From the NCBI GenBank assembly GCA_038214535.1, contig JBBQRS010000069.1, positions 1-26,237 of the forward strand: a stretch of 26,237 nucleotides of DNA. The letters run 5' to 3'. The notes beneath the pieces were generated by a model. That model worked only from the letters and a program-made list of their open reading frames with translations. It was not told where the DNA came from and made no database searches. This DNA comes from JBBQRS01 sp038214535 (lineage in GTDB: Bacteria; Chloroflexota; Anaerolineae; CG2-30-64-16). Positions within the stretch are counted from its first letter, which is position 1; the number at the start of each line of letters is the position of its first letter. Below, in pieces: positions 12,533 through 20,508 of this stretch. The translations under genes were made by a program, and so were the position numbers.

Positions 12533-14215
12533 ATGACCAGCAATATGCCCACTAACAAAGCGCCCAGCGAAGTCCATCCGATGCAAGCCCTGCTTGAGCA
12601 GGGAGGGTATGACATGCCCCAGCGTGGCGACATTCGTGAGGGGACCGTCATCGCGGTGAATCCGCAAGAGATCATCATTGATCTGGGTCTCAAGCGCGAA
12701 GGCATTGTACCCGCCAACGACTTGAGCCGGCTCGATCCTGAGATGGTTGCGGAAATTCAGGAGGGCGCCGTCTTGCCGGTCTACATCCTCCAGCCATCGG
12801 ATCGGGATGGGAACCTCATCGTCTCGCTCTCGCGCGCCCTTCAAGAGAAGGACTGGCTCGTCGCGCAGCAAATGCTGGACAGCGGCGAGATTCTTGAGGC
12901 GACCGTGAGCGGTCATAACGCCGGCGGGCTGGAAGTTGAGTTCGGCAAACTCCGAGGCTTCGTGCCCGCATCGCACATTTCGACTTTGCCGCGTAACGCC
13001 GGTGAGGAAGAACGCCGCGAGCTCTTGGCGGCCTACGTCGGCCAGACGATCCCCGTCAAGGTCGTCGAGGTGGATCGCCGCCGCCGCCGCCTGATCATGT
13101 CCGAACGTGCGGCCCATCGGCGCTGGCAACGCGAGCATCGCAAACAGTTGTTGGATGAGATCGAGGTCGGCGAGGTGCGGTCGGGCATCGTCCGCAGCCT
13201 GGCGAACTTCGGCGCGTTCGTTGATCTGGGCGGGGCCGACGGCCTCATCCACATCTCCGAACTGGCCTGGTTCCCCGTCAACCACCCCGGCGACGTCGTC
13301 AAAGTCGGCGATAAGATCGAGGTCAAGGTGTTGCGCGTGGACAAGGCCAAGGAACGCGTCGGGTTGAGCCTGAAGCGTGTGCAGCCGGACCCATGGAGCC
13401 ACGTCGAAGACGATTACAAGACGAACGAACTTGTGGAAGCCGTCGTGACCCGCGTCACCGACTTCGGCGCGTTTGTGCGGCTACGCAGCGGCGTCGAGGG
13501 TCTGCTTCACGTGACCGAGATGGCCGATATTCGACCCGATCATCCGCAGAGCCTCGTCAACCCCGGCGATCTGCTCTTGCTCCGGGTGATCCGGATCGAA
13601 CCACAACGACGACGCATCGGTTTGAGCCTGCGACAGGTCTCAGAGTCCGAATGGGCGTCATGGGCTGCCAGCTACCGCGAGAAGGCCACGCAAGAAGAAG
13701 AATCGGAAGCCGAAGAAGTCGTGGCTGAAGCGACCGAGGTCGAAGCCGAAGCCGTCGCGGAAGCCGAAGAGGTTGTGGCCGAGGCAACCGAGGTCGAAAC
13801 CGAAGCCGTCGCGGAAGCCGAAGAAGTCGTGGCTGAAGCGACCGAGGTTGAAGATGCAGCCGTCGCGGAAGCCGAAGAAGTCGTGGCCGAAGCAACCGAG
13901 GTCGAAGCCGAAGCCGTCGCGGAAGCCGAAGAGGTTGTGGCCGAAGCAACCGCGGTTGAAGCCGAAGCCGTCGCGGAGGTTGAGGATGTCGTAGCCGAAG
14001 CGGTGGAAGAAGTAGAAGTCGCGGCTGAGACGGAGACGACTGAAGCGCTGGCGCTCGTAGGCGACGAACCCGGCGAGCTTGCGTTGGTGAGCGACGAACC
14101 CGATGAGTTGGTGTTGGTCGGCGAGGTGGAACCCGAGCCGGAAGCGCTGGCGCAGGAAGTCGTCGAAGATGTTGAAGAGAGCAATACCGATTCCGGCGAA
14201 GACGAGAAAGAATAA
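12533..14215 (+). CDS. rpsA: Ribosomal protein S1 (four S1 domains) with long acidic repeat tail
   Basis: 560 aa. Four OB-fold S1 domains lie at about residues 34-101, 117-190, 211-281 and 297-367. The first two are divergent in the way typical of bS1 (LGLKREGIVP in domain 1; GGLEVEFGKLRGFVPASHIS in domain 2). The last two are canonical (NFGAFVDLGGADGLIHISEL and DFGAFVRLRSGVEGLLHVTEM). It should bind mRNA at the 30S subunit during initiation. From residue 393 there are five near-perfect 18-residue repeats (AEEVVAEATEVEAEAVAE), a degenerate sixth, and a further acidic tail to the C-terminus. The tail has almost no basic residues and its DNA repeats with a 54-bp period. E. coli S1 has six domains, so this is a shorter, differently tailed form. 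A GGAGGTT site lies about 9 bases before the ATG. Confidence 0.88.
   Translation: MTSNMPTNKAPSEVHPMQALLEQGGYDMPQRGDIREGTVIAVNPQEIIIDLGLKREGIVPANDLSRLDPEMVAEIQEGAVLPVYILQPSDRDGNLIVSLSRALQEKDWLVAQQMLDSGEILEATVSGHNAGGLEVEFGKLRGFVPASHISTLPRNAGEEERRELLAAYVGQTIPVKVVEVDRRRRRLIMSERAAHRRWQREHRKQLLDEIEVGEVRSGIVRSLANFGAFVDLGGADGLIHISELAWFPVNHPGDVVKVGDKIEVKVLRVDKAKERVGLSLKRVQPDPWSHVEDDYKTNELVEAVVTRVTDFGAFVRLRSGVEGLLHVTEMADIRPDHPQSLVNPGDLLLLRVIRIEPQRRRIGLSLRQVSESEWASWAASYREKATQEEESEAEEVVAEATEVEAEAVAEAEEVVAEATEVETEAVAEAEEVVAEATEVEDAAVAEAEEVVAEATEVEAEAVAEAEEVVAEATAVEAEAVAEVEDVVAEAVEEVEVAAETETTEALALVGDEPGELALVSDEPDELVLVGEVEPEPEALAQEVVEDVEESNTDSGEDEKE
13709..13978 (+). repeat. 54-bp in-frame tandem repeat (five copies) in rpsA
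   Basis: Five copies of a 54-base unit encode the 18-residue acidic repeat; a sixth, strongly diverged copy continues to about 14032. The copies differ mostly by synonymous changes (GAA/GAG, GTC/GTT) with a few substitutions (A to T, A to D, E to A). The array is therefore old enough to have drifted but its protein sequence is kept. Confidence 0.9.
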
Positions 14216-14237
14216 CCCCGGCGCGGTCGAGGTTCAT

Positions 14238-14576
14238 ATGACAGCACACAATGACGTGCAAGCGGAAATGCGCGCTCGGTTATTGGCCGAGCGTGAAGAA
14301 GTGGTCGGCGAGCTTGAGTCACTCAATGCTCGCCTCGAAACCAAAGCGGATTACGAGTTGGGCGAGGGCGACCCCATGATCTATCAATGGGAACTCAACC
14401 TGGCCCTGCGCGAACGCGCCGAGCAACATCTCGTCGAGATTGATCAGGCGCTGGAGCAATTCGACGCCGGCAGTTACGGAAAGTGTGAGAGTTGCGGCAA
14501 GCAGATTGATCCCGAAAGGCTTGCGGCGCTGCCTCACACAACCGTATGCAGCGAATGCGCCCAGCGCCGGCGCTAA
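14238..14576 (+). CDS. TraR/DksA family zinc-finger protein
   Basis: 112 aa. A long charged coiled-coil (residues 5-75, broken at YELGEGDP) is followed by a C4 zinc finger, Cys83-x2-Cys86-x17-Cys104-x2-Cys107 (GKCESCGKQIDPERL ... VCSECAQRRR). Members bind the RNA polymerase secondary channel and change initiation at rRNA and stress promoters, often together with ppGpp. The tip of the coiled-coil lacks a clear DxxDxA motif of true DksA, so the exact effect is uncertain. It lies 22 bases after rpsA and before a terminator, so it is co-transcribed with rpsA, pairing a translation factor with a transcription regulator. I chose ATG 14238 (GAGG just upstream) over an earlier start inside rpsA. Confidence 0.88.
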   Translation: MTAHNDVQAEMRARLLAEREEVVGELESLNARLETKADYELGEGDPMIYQWELNLALRERAEQHLVEIDQALEQFDAGSYGKCESCGKQIDPERLAALPHTTVCSECAQRRR

Positions 14577-14603
14577 CCTGACCCGGCTTGACAATGGCTA
14601 TGG

Positions 14604-14632
14604 ACGCCCGGCACGCGCCGGGCGTTTCTCTT
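14604..14632 (+). terminator. Intrinsic terminator after the rpsA-dksA-like operon
   Basis: A perfect 9-bp stem, ACGCCCGGC (14604-14612) and GCCGGGCGT (14617-14625), has an ACGC loop and is followed by TTTCTCTT. Confidence 0.8.
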
Positions 14633-14651
14633 AGAATCTATCCAAGAGTTA

Positions 14652-14703
14652 CGTAGTAGGGCCTTGTGCCCGTCGCCGGGCGCCCACAAGGGGTTAGACT
14701 ACG
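14652..14703. repeat. Palindromic intergenic repeat, copy 1
   Basis: An imperfect palindrome whose ends CGTAGT (14652-14657) and ACTACG (14698-14703) pair, with CCTTGTGCCCG against CGCCCACAAGG inside. The right arm, GCCCACAAGGGGTTAGACTAC, is nearly the same as 22038-22058 (GCCCACAAGG then GGCTAGACCAC). It lies just before the DHH-nucleotidyltransferase gene and is not coding. Confidence 0.65.
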
Positions 14704-14744
14704 AGTTTTCGAGTGAACACCCATCGCAGATCGCACGCCAGACG

Positions 14745-17411
14745 ATGATGCAGAACCCGGACGGTCAGGCCGTCATCCTGACCCACGAGCACAGCGATTT
14801 CGATGCCCTGGCCAGCCTGCTGGGGGCGGCCAGGCTGTATCCCCCTGCGATCCCCGTGTTGCCGCGGCAGATGAATCACAACCTGGAGTCGTTCCTGGCG
14901 ATCTATCGGGATGTGCTGCCCTTCTCCCGGCTGGAAGACCTGCCAAAGAAGCGCATAGATCACGCGATCCTGGTGGACACGCAATCCGCGCAACCGCTGC
15001 GCGGGATGCACGCAAACACCACCTGGCAGATCATTGACCATCACCCGCTGATGCGCGAGCTGTCTCCCGGCTGGACCTTCTCCGGCGAGGAGATCGGCGC
15101 GACAACGACCCTGTTGGTCGAACAACTGGCCGCGCAGGATCACGCCGTCACCCCGATCGAGGCCACGCTCCTGACATTGGGCATCTACGAGGACACAGGA
15201 TCGTTGGCTTATGAAACCACGACGCCGCGTGACGTGCGGGCCGTTGCATGGCTGCTCGAACACGGCGCGAGCCTGCGGGAAGTAGACCGCTTCCTGCATC
15301 ACCCCCTGACGGATGACCTGCGCCAACTCTATCAGCAACTGGCCGACAGCAGCCAGGCGTATCAGTTTCACGGCCACTCGGTGATCATCGCATCGGCGCG
15401 CGTGCCGGAGACGGTGGAAGAAATCTCCAGCCTCGCGCACAAGCTCAAAGACTTGTACGAACCCGATGGGCTGTTCATGCTGGTTGACATGGGCGACCGC
15501 ATCCAGATGGTCGCGCGCAGCACCGATGACGCCATTGACGTCGGCAAAATCGCGGCGGCGCTGGGCGGCGGGGGCCACAGTCGCGCGGCGGCGGCGCTCA
15601 TCCGCAACAGTGACCTGGCCGCGGCCTATGAGCAACTCGTCTATCTGTTGCAAAGCCACATCCGCCCGACGGTGACGGTGGGGCAGATCATGTCGTATGG
15701 CTCACCGCAGACGCTATCGCCGGATGACACCATTGCCGAGGCCTCCGAACGGATGCGCCGTTACGGCTTCGAGGGGTTCCCCGTCATCCAAGCCGGACGC
15801 ATCGTCGGGATGCTCACGCGCCGGGAGATTGACCGTGCGATGCATCACGGGCTGGCGAATCATCCGGTAGGCCGCTATATGCGCGCCGGCGAGGTGTCGG
15901 TGACGCCGGAGGATTCGGTCGCCACGCTGCGCCAGATCATGACCGAACAGGATTGGGGCCAGGTTCCCGTCGTGAACGCGCAAACCGGCGCTCTCCTGGG
16001 CATCGTCACGCGCACCGACCTGATTAAGCAGTGGTCCACCGTCGCGCCCGGCCCCGCCGAGAGCCTCGACGAGACAATGGCCCGCAGCTTGCCCGATAAA
16101 CTGCTGGAATTATTGCGCCAGGCGGGGGCGCTTGCCACAGAAAAGGGGTTCCCGCTCTACGCCGTGGGCGGCTTCGCACGCGACCTGTTGCTTGACCGCC
16201 CCACGTTCGACGTTGACTTGGTGGTCGAGGGCGATGCCATCAGCCTGGCGCAAGAGTTGTCGCGCACGTTGGGCGGCCGCGTCCGCAGCCATCGCCGCTT
16301 CGGCACGGCCAAATGGATCCTGCCCGAAACGTGGCGCAACGGCGAGGCCTTGCCCGAATCGCTGGATTTCGTCACGGCCCGCACCGAGTTCTATGAAAAG
16401 CCCACGGCGCTGCCCACGGTCGAACGGAGCAGCATCAAGCAAGACCTGCACCGGCGCGACTTCACGATCAACACGCTCGCGGTGCGGCTTAACCCCGACC
16501 GCTGGGGTGAGTTGCTCGACTTCTACGGGGGCCGGCCGGACCTCGAGAACGGCATCATTCGCGTCCTGCACAGCCTGAGCTTCGTGGAAGACCCGACTCG
16601 CATCCTGCGCGCTGCGCGTTTCGAGCAACGTTTCCATTTCACCATCGAGCCGCGCACGGAGCAACTCATCAGCGATGCGGTCGGCCTGTTGGAGCGAGTG
16701 AGCGCCGAACGGGTGCGCCACGAACTTGAACTCATCATGGCGGAGGCCGAACCGGAACGCGTGATCTGCCGGCTGGCCGAAATGGGCGTCCTGGCAACGC
16801 TGCACCCGGATCTCACCTGCGACGCCTGGCTGCTGAAAACCGCGCCGGAACTGCGCGACCAGTTAGCCGCCGTCCGCGATGCAAACAGCATCTCGCCGCC
16901 GGCCATGCCCATCGCCTCCGACGCCGCGCCGCGCCTGCATATGGCGCTGATGACCTATCGCTTACCCTTCCCGGCCTTGCGCGAGTTCATCGAGCGCTTT
17001 CACATCCGCAAAGAGTATCGCGACCTAATGTTGGAGGTTCACGGCCTGACGGCGTGTGTCTCAACGCTCGAAGCCACCAACGTGCGCCCCAGCGAGATAG
17101 TGCGTTGCCTGGATGAATCGAGCGAAGAAGCGCGCCTGCTCTTGCGCGCCGCGACCGATGCGTGGCTCGTGCAGCAGCGCCTCGACCAGTATCAGCGGCG
17201 TTTACAACACATCCGCCCGACCCTCACGGGCGAAGACCTGCGGGCGCTGGGCATCCCACCGGGCCGCGTCTATCAGCACATCCTCGAAAGCCTGCGCACC
17301 GCATATCTCGACGGTGAGATCACCACCCGCGCCGAAGAAGAAGCGCTGGTAACCTCGCTGCTGGCAAAAGAAAGCGGCGAAGAACCGGAAAGCAACGCCC
17401 GGAACGACTGA
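14745..17411 (+). CDS. DHH-CBS-CBS-tRNA nucleotidyltransferase (A-adding/CCA-adding type) fusion
   Basis: 888 aa. Residues 9-305 form a DHH phosphoesterase (HEHSDFDALAS at 14-24, IIDHHPL at 96-102 and the DHHA1 motif GGGGHSRAAA at 274-283), of the nano-RNase/RecJ-like superfamily. Two CBS domains follow (about 310-365 and 375-432). Residues 452-700 are a class II nucleotidyltransferase with GGFARDLLL (475-483), catalytic Asp489 and Asp491 (FDVDLVV), the RRDFTIN motif (570-576) and a helical neck beginning EDPTRILRAARFEQRF. This layout is known for A-adding enzymes in deep-branching bacteria, which complete the CCA end of tRNA. The CBS pair suggests adenylate sensing. The frame is open to 14664, but that stretch is the palindromic repeat, so ATG 14745 (or 14748) is chosen. 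Confidence 0.88.
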   Translation: MMQNPDGQAVILTHEHSDFDALASLLGAARLYPPAIPVLPRQMNHNLESFLAIYRDVLPFSRLEDLPKKRIDHAILVDTQSAQPLRGMHANTTWQIIDHHPLMRELSPGWTFSGEEIGATTTLLVEQLAAQDHAVTPIEATLLTLGIYEDTGSLAYETTTPRDVRAVAWLLEHGASLREVDRFLHHPLTDDLRQLYQQLADSSQAYQFHGHSVIIASARVPETVEEISSLAHKLKDLYEPDGLFMLVDMGDRIQMVARSTDDAIDVGKIAAALGGGGHSRAAAALIRNSDLAAAYEQLVYLLQSHIRPTVTVGQIMSYGSPQTLSPDDTIAEASERMRRYGFEGFPVIQAGRIVGMLTRREIDRAMHHGLANHPVGRYMRAGEVSVTPEDSVATLRQIMTEQDWGQVPVVNAQTGALLGIVTRTDLIKQWSTVAPGPAESLDETMARSLPDKLLELLRQAGALATEKGFPLYAVGGFARDLLLDRPTFDVDLVVEGDAISLAQELSRTLGGRVRSHRRFGTAKWILPETWRNGEALPESLDFVTARTEFYEKPTALPTVERSSIKQDLHRRDFTINTLAVRLNPDRWGELLDFYGGRPDLENGIIRVLHSLSFVEDPTRILRAARFEQRFHFTIEPRTEQLISDAVGLLERVSAERVRHELELIMAEAEPERVICRLAEMGVLATLHPDLTCDAWLLKTAPELRDQLAAVRDANSISPPAMPIASDAAPRLHMALMTYRLPFPALREFIERFHIRKEYRDLMLEVHGLTACVSTLEATNVRPSEIVRCLDESSEEARLLLRAATDAWLVQQRLDQYQRRLQHIRPTLTGEDLRALGIPPGRVYQHILESLRTAYLDGEITTRAEEEALVTSLLAKESGEEPESNARND

Positions 17412-17460
17412 ACCTGCAACAATGAAGCTTTTGCGTGATTGGCCGCACGGCGTTTGGCTA

Positions 17461-17469
17461 TGCTATACT
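17461..17469 (+). promoter_or_regulatory. Extended -10 promoter (TGcTATACT) of the Yip1-moeA operon
   Basis: TGC-TATACT lies 70 bases before the chosen start at 17539, with no convincing -35. It is downstream of ATG 17422, which argues against that earlier start. The leader would be about 63 nt. Confidence 0.5.
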
Positions 17470-17538
17470 CACGTCGCGCAGCTAGGCGATTTAATGAACT
17501 TCTACCGCATCACAAATCACGATCAAGGAGCTTTCCGC

Positions 17539-18258
17539 ATGGGTTATCGAACGCTCTCGCTCGACCTGGTGTTGCGAGCGCTCTTCCTCGATGATTGGGC
17601 CTTCGATCAGATGCGCGATGACGATAATCCCTTCGTGGAAGGGCTCTTCCTCATCGTCATCATCGCCTTTCTCACGGCCCTGCTGGCCCTCGTCGGGCAA
17701 TGGCTGGCATGGCTGAGCGTGCCGCCCCTGGGTGAGATCAAGGCGATCATCCTCGACGCGTTGCAACAGATGTCGTGGTGGGGGCCGATGTCAGCCAACC
17801 CCCAGGCGCTGACAGGCTTCCAGCGGAGTTGGGATATGGCGTGGCAAGTCTTCCCACCGCTTTTCGGCGCGCCCGACCCGCGCGGCGCGGCGTACAACAT
17901 CCTGGCATGGCCGATTTCGGGGATCGTCGTCTGGCTGGTCTACGGCGTGCTGGCCCACCTCTTTGCGCGGCTGTTTCACGGCGCGGGCACGTTGAGCCAG
18001 ACGTTGGGCACGACGGCCCTGGCGTTCACCCCCTGGATGTTTCAAGGGCTGCGCGTGATCCCCTTCGTCACGCTGGCGGGTTTCATCGGCGTCTGGCAAC
18101 TGATCCTCCGCTACAAGGCGCTTCGCAGCACGCATCAATTAGGCTGGGCGCAAGCCATGTGGGCCACGGTGCTGCCGCTGGTCACGCTGCTGATCCTGGC
18201 GGTGCTGCTGGGCGGGTTTGCCGCCGCGCTGCTTGCGCTGTTCATCGGGGCGAGGTGA
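17539..18258 (+). CDS. Yip1-family integral membrane protein (paralogue 1)
   Basis: 239 aa from ATG 17539, which has AAGGAG 8 bases upstream. The frame also opens at 17422, but that start precedes the promoter-like TATACT. Five hydrophobic segments are visible: FLIVIIAFLTALLALVGQWL, ILAWPISGIVVWLVYGVLAHLF, LGTTALAFTPWMFQGL, IPFVTLAGFIGVWQLIL and LPLVTLLILAVLLGGFAAAL. The WLVYG, then LFARLF, then GTTALAF order is the Yip1/YIPF pattern. The cytoplasmic N-terminus is charged (DDWAFDQMRDDDN). No enzymatic motif is visible and the function of bacterial Yip1 proteins is poorly known. It is followed by its own paralogue 3 bases later. Confidence 0.75.
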   Translation: MGYRTLSLDLVLRALFLDDWAFDQMRDDDNPFVEGLFLIVIIAFLTALLALVGQWLAWLSVPPLGEIKAIILDALQQMSWWGPMSANPQALTGFQRSWDMAWQVFPPLFGAPDPRGAAYNILAWPISGIVVWLVYGVLAHLFARLFHGAGTLSQTLGTTALAFTPWMFQGLRVIPFVTLAGFIGVWQLILRYKALRSTHQLGWAQAMWATVLPLVTLLILAVLLGGFAAALLALFIGAR

Positions 18259-18261
18259 CGC

Positions 18262-19050
18262 ATGAAAGAATGGACCAAAGTCCTGCTGAATGCTGCGCTG
18301 TTCAAGACCGAAGCCTACGAGTGGGTGGCCGGCCGGCGCGATGCGTTCTATCTCGGGTTCATCACCCTGATCGCGATCGCGCTTATCACTGGGTTGCCCG
18401 CGTTCATCGGCGACCTGGTGGATGCGGCGCGGCCCGGTGTGCCCCAGGTAAACGTCAGCGCGACCATGGCGGACGTGCAGCGCAGCCTCGACGCCATCGG
18501 CCCGATGGTGGGCATCGTGTCGCCGGAAGCGCAGAAGATGATCCTGGATCAAGTCGAACAGGGCCTGGAGCTTGGCGTGACCGCGGCGCGCCAGATCGCC
18601 GCGCTGCCAACGCCCTTGCCCTCGCCTACCGGCGGAATCTTCGAGGCGCTGGGCCGCTATCTTTCCCGCCCCTTCACCGACACGGGCATCCCGCTCTCGC
18701 GCGTGGCGCTCAGCACGTGGCTGGGTTACGGCATCTGGGTGATGCTATTCGCCAAACTGATGGGCGGGCGCGCGGGGCTGGCCGGCTTCTTCGGGACGAC
18801 GGCGCTCTATGCCGGGCCGTTCATCCTGACCTTTTTCCGCTTCATTCCGGGGGTCGGGCCGCTGCTGGCAATTCTTGCGTTCATCTGGGGCGTATTGATC
18901 TACGTTAAGTCCACCACGGTCAGTCATGGGTTCGGTTACGGCAAGGGCATCCTTGCGGTGGCGTTGCCGATCGTGATCGGCGCGCTGCTCATCATGCTCT
19001 TTGCGGGCGGCATCGGCGCGTTGACCGCCTTCGCATCTATGGGAAACTAA
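18262..19050 (+). CDS. Yip1-family integral membrane protein (paralogue 2)
   Basis: 262 aa. The N-terminal segment FYLGFITLIAIALITGLPAF is a membrane helix. It is followed by a loop of about 100 residues (50-150) absent from the first paralogue, probably extracytoplasmic (AATMADVQRSLDAIGP region and PTPLPSPTGG linker). Then come four helices with WLGYGIWVMLFAKLMGG, GTTALYAGPF, IPGVGPLLAILAFIWGVL and ALPIVIGALLIMLFAGGIGAL. The order W..YG, LFA.L, GTTAL and IP matches its neighbour, indicating tandem duplication. Spacing of 3 bases upstream and 9 bases downstream puts both in one operon with moeA. Function unknown. Confidence 0.75.
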   Translation: MKEWTKVLLNAALFKTEAYEWVAGRRDAFYLGFITLIAIALITGLPAFIGDLVDAARPGVPQVNVSATMADVQRSLDAIGPMVGIVSPEAQKMILDQVEQGLELGVTAARQIAALPTPLPSPTGGIFEALGRYLSRPFTDTGIPLSRVALSTWLGYGIWVMLFAKLMGGRAGLAGFFGTTALYAGPFILTFFRFIPGVGPLLAILAFIWGVLIYVKSTTVSHGFGYGKGILAVALPIVIGALLIMLFAGGIGALTAFASMGN

Positions 19051-19059
19051 AGATTATCT

Positions 19060-20334
19060 ATGACCGAGTTCCTCAAGTTGCGCACGGCTGAAGAAGCCTG
19101 GGAAGTCTTTCTGGCGGCGTTCACGCCGGAAGTCGGCGTCGAGAACGTCCCCGTCATCACGGCGCTGGATCGCGTCCTGGCCGCGGAAATCCGCTCACCC
19201 CAGGACCTGCCGACCTTCGTCCGCAGCACGGTAGACGGCTACGCGGTGATCGCAGCCGACACCTACGGCGCGTCGCAGGGCTTGCCCGCATATCTGGATG
19301 TGGTGGCGGAAGTGCCGATGGGCGACCGCGTGGATTTCGTGCTGGGTCAGGGCCAGGCCGCGCTGGTGCATACCGGCGGCATGGTGCCCGCGGGGGCCGA
19401 CGCCGTGGTGATGCTGGAGAACACCGGGCGCACCGAACACGCCTTGATGGGGTCTGCGCCGCTCCAGGCCGATTTCCCCACGTATGGCATCGAAGTGTAT
19501 CGGCCCGTCGCCGTGGGCGAGGCATCTATCCAGCCCGGCGAGGACATCCACGAGGGTGATCTCGTGTTGAGCGCGGGGCATACGCTGCGCCCGCAGGATA
19601 TCGGCGGGCTGCTCGCGCTGGGCATCACCGAGGCGGCAGTCGCCCGGCAACCCCGCGTGGGCATCGTCAGCCAGGGTGACGAAGTGGTCGCACCGGATGT
19701 AGAGCCGGGACCGGGCCAGGTGCGCGATATCAACAGCTATGCGCTGGCGGCGATGGTGCAGCGCGCCGGCGGCATCCCCCTGAACTATCCCATCGCGCCG
19801 GATCGCCAGGACACCCTCGACGCGCTGGTGCGCCGTGCGTTTGACGAATCCGATCTCCTCGTCATCACCGCGGGCAGCTCGGTGAGTTACCGTGACCTCA
19901 CCGCGAACAGCATCAACAAGCTGGGCGAGCCGGGCGTCCTGGTGCATGGCGTCTCCATCCGACCGGGCAAGCCGACGATCCTCGCCGTGTGCGACGGCAA
20001 GCCGGTCTTCGGGCTACCGGGGAACCCGGTGTCATGCATCAACATCTTCCGCCACTTCGTCGAGCCGACGTTACGCATGATGCTGGGCGCACAGACGATC
20101 CCGCCTCAGACGGTGCAGGCGCGGCTCGAACACAACATCCCGGCGGGCAGCGGGCGCACAGACTACGTGCGCGTGCGCATCGAGGAGCGCGAGGGCGCAT
20201 TGCGGGCCGTTCCGGTGTTCGGGAAGTCGAATCTGATCTTCACGCTGGTGCGCTCGAACGGCATCGTCGAGGTTCCGCTAAACAGCAACGGCATCCCCGC
20301 CGGCTCCCTCGTAACCGTCACCCTCGATCGCTGA
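19060..20334 (+). CDS. moeA: Molybdopterin molybdotransferase MoeA
   Basis: 424 aa. The conserved order is complete: RSTVDGYAV (55-63; VDG in place of the usual MDG), HTGGMVPAGADAVVMLE (104-120), VGIVSQGDEVV (200-210), GQVRDINSYALAAM (219-232), ITAGSSVSYRDLTA (269-282; Asp279 is the expected second catalytic acid), HGVSIRPGKPTI (296-307) and FGLPGNPVSC (317-326). The C-terminal MoeA domain IV ends SNGIPAGSLVTVTL. It inserts molybdate into adenylylated molybdopterin to make molybdenum cofactor. No other molybdenum cofactor gene is in the window. It is the last gene of the operon with the two Yip1 proteins and has no clear Shine-Dalgarno. No plus-strand terminator was seen after it. Confidence 0.93.
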   Translation: MTEFLKLRTAEEAWEVFLAAFTPEVGVENVPVITALDRVLAAEIRSPQDLPTFVRSTVDGYAVIAADTYGASQGLPAYLDVVAEVPMGDRVDFVLGQGQAALVHTGGMVPAGADAVVMLENTGRTEHALMGSAPLQADFPTYGIEVYRPVAVGEASIQPGEDIHEGDLVLSAGHTLRPQDIGGLLALGITEAAVARQPRVGIVSQGDEVVAPDVEPGPGQVRDINSYALAAMVQRAGGIPLNYPIAPDRQDTLDALVRRAFDESDLLVITAGSSVSYRDLTANSINKLGEPGVLVHGVSIRPGKPTILAVCDGKPVFGLPGNPVSCINIFRHFVEPTLRMMLGAQTIPPQTVQARLEHNIPAGSGRTDYVRVRIEEREGALRAVPVFGKSNLIFTLVRSNGIVEVPLNSNGIPAGSLVTVTLDR

Positions 20335-20370
20335 CAAGATCCCGAGTCATGCGCACTCCGCGGATAGTCG

Positions 20371-20409
20371 GAACAAGAAAAACGGGTGCAAGCATACAAC
20401 TCGCACCCG
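20371..20409 (-). terminator. Intrinsic terminator of the minus-strand S1-domain gene
   Basis: Read on the minus strand, CGGGTGC (20409-20403) pairs with GCACCCG (20389-20383) around a 13-base loop, then TTTTTCTTGTTC follows. It lies about 100 bases past the stop at 20509. The 20335-20508 interval between the convergent moeA and S1 genes holds nothing else recognisable. Confidence 0.7.
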
Positions 20410-20508
20410 GTAAAGCCTGGTGAGATTCCTTAGATTAGAAACGACCCGGAATGAATATAAGAAGTGAACGGTTGCCATCCATGCCGGCGGCAACTCAGGG
20501 GGCGTTGT

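Noticed and set aside
13672..14322. Long minus-strand frame rich in Ser, Ala and Thr opposite the rpsA tail
   Set aside because: It is the antisense image of the 54-bp acidic repeat; no start signal and no family resemblance.
17422..17538. N-terminal extension of the first Yip1 protein from ATG 17422
   Set aside because: The promoter -10 at 17464 lies inside it, and AAGGAG before 17539 marks a better start.
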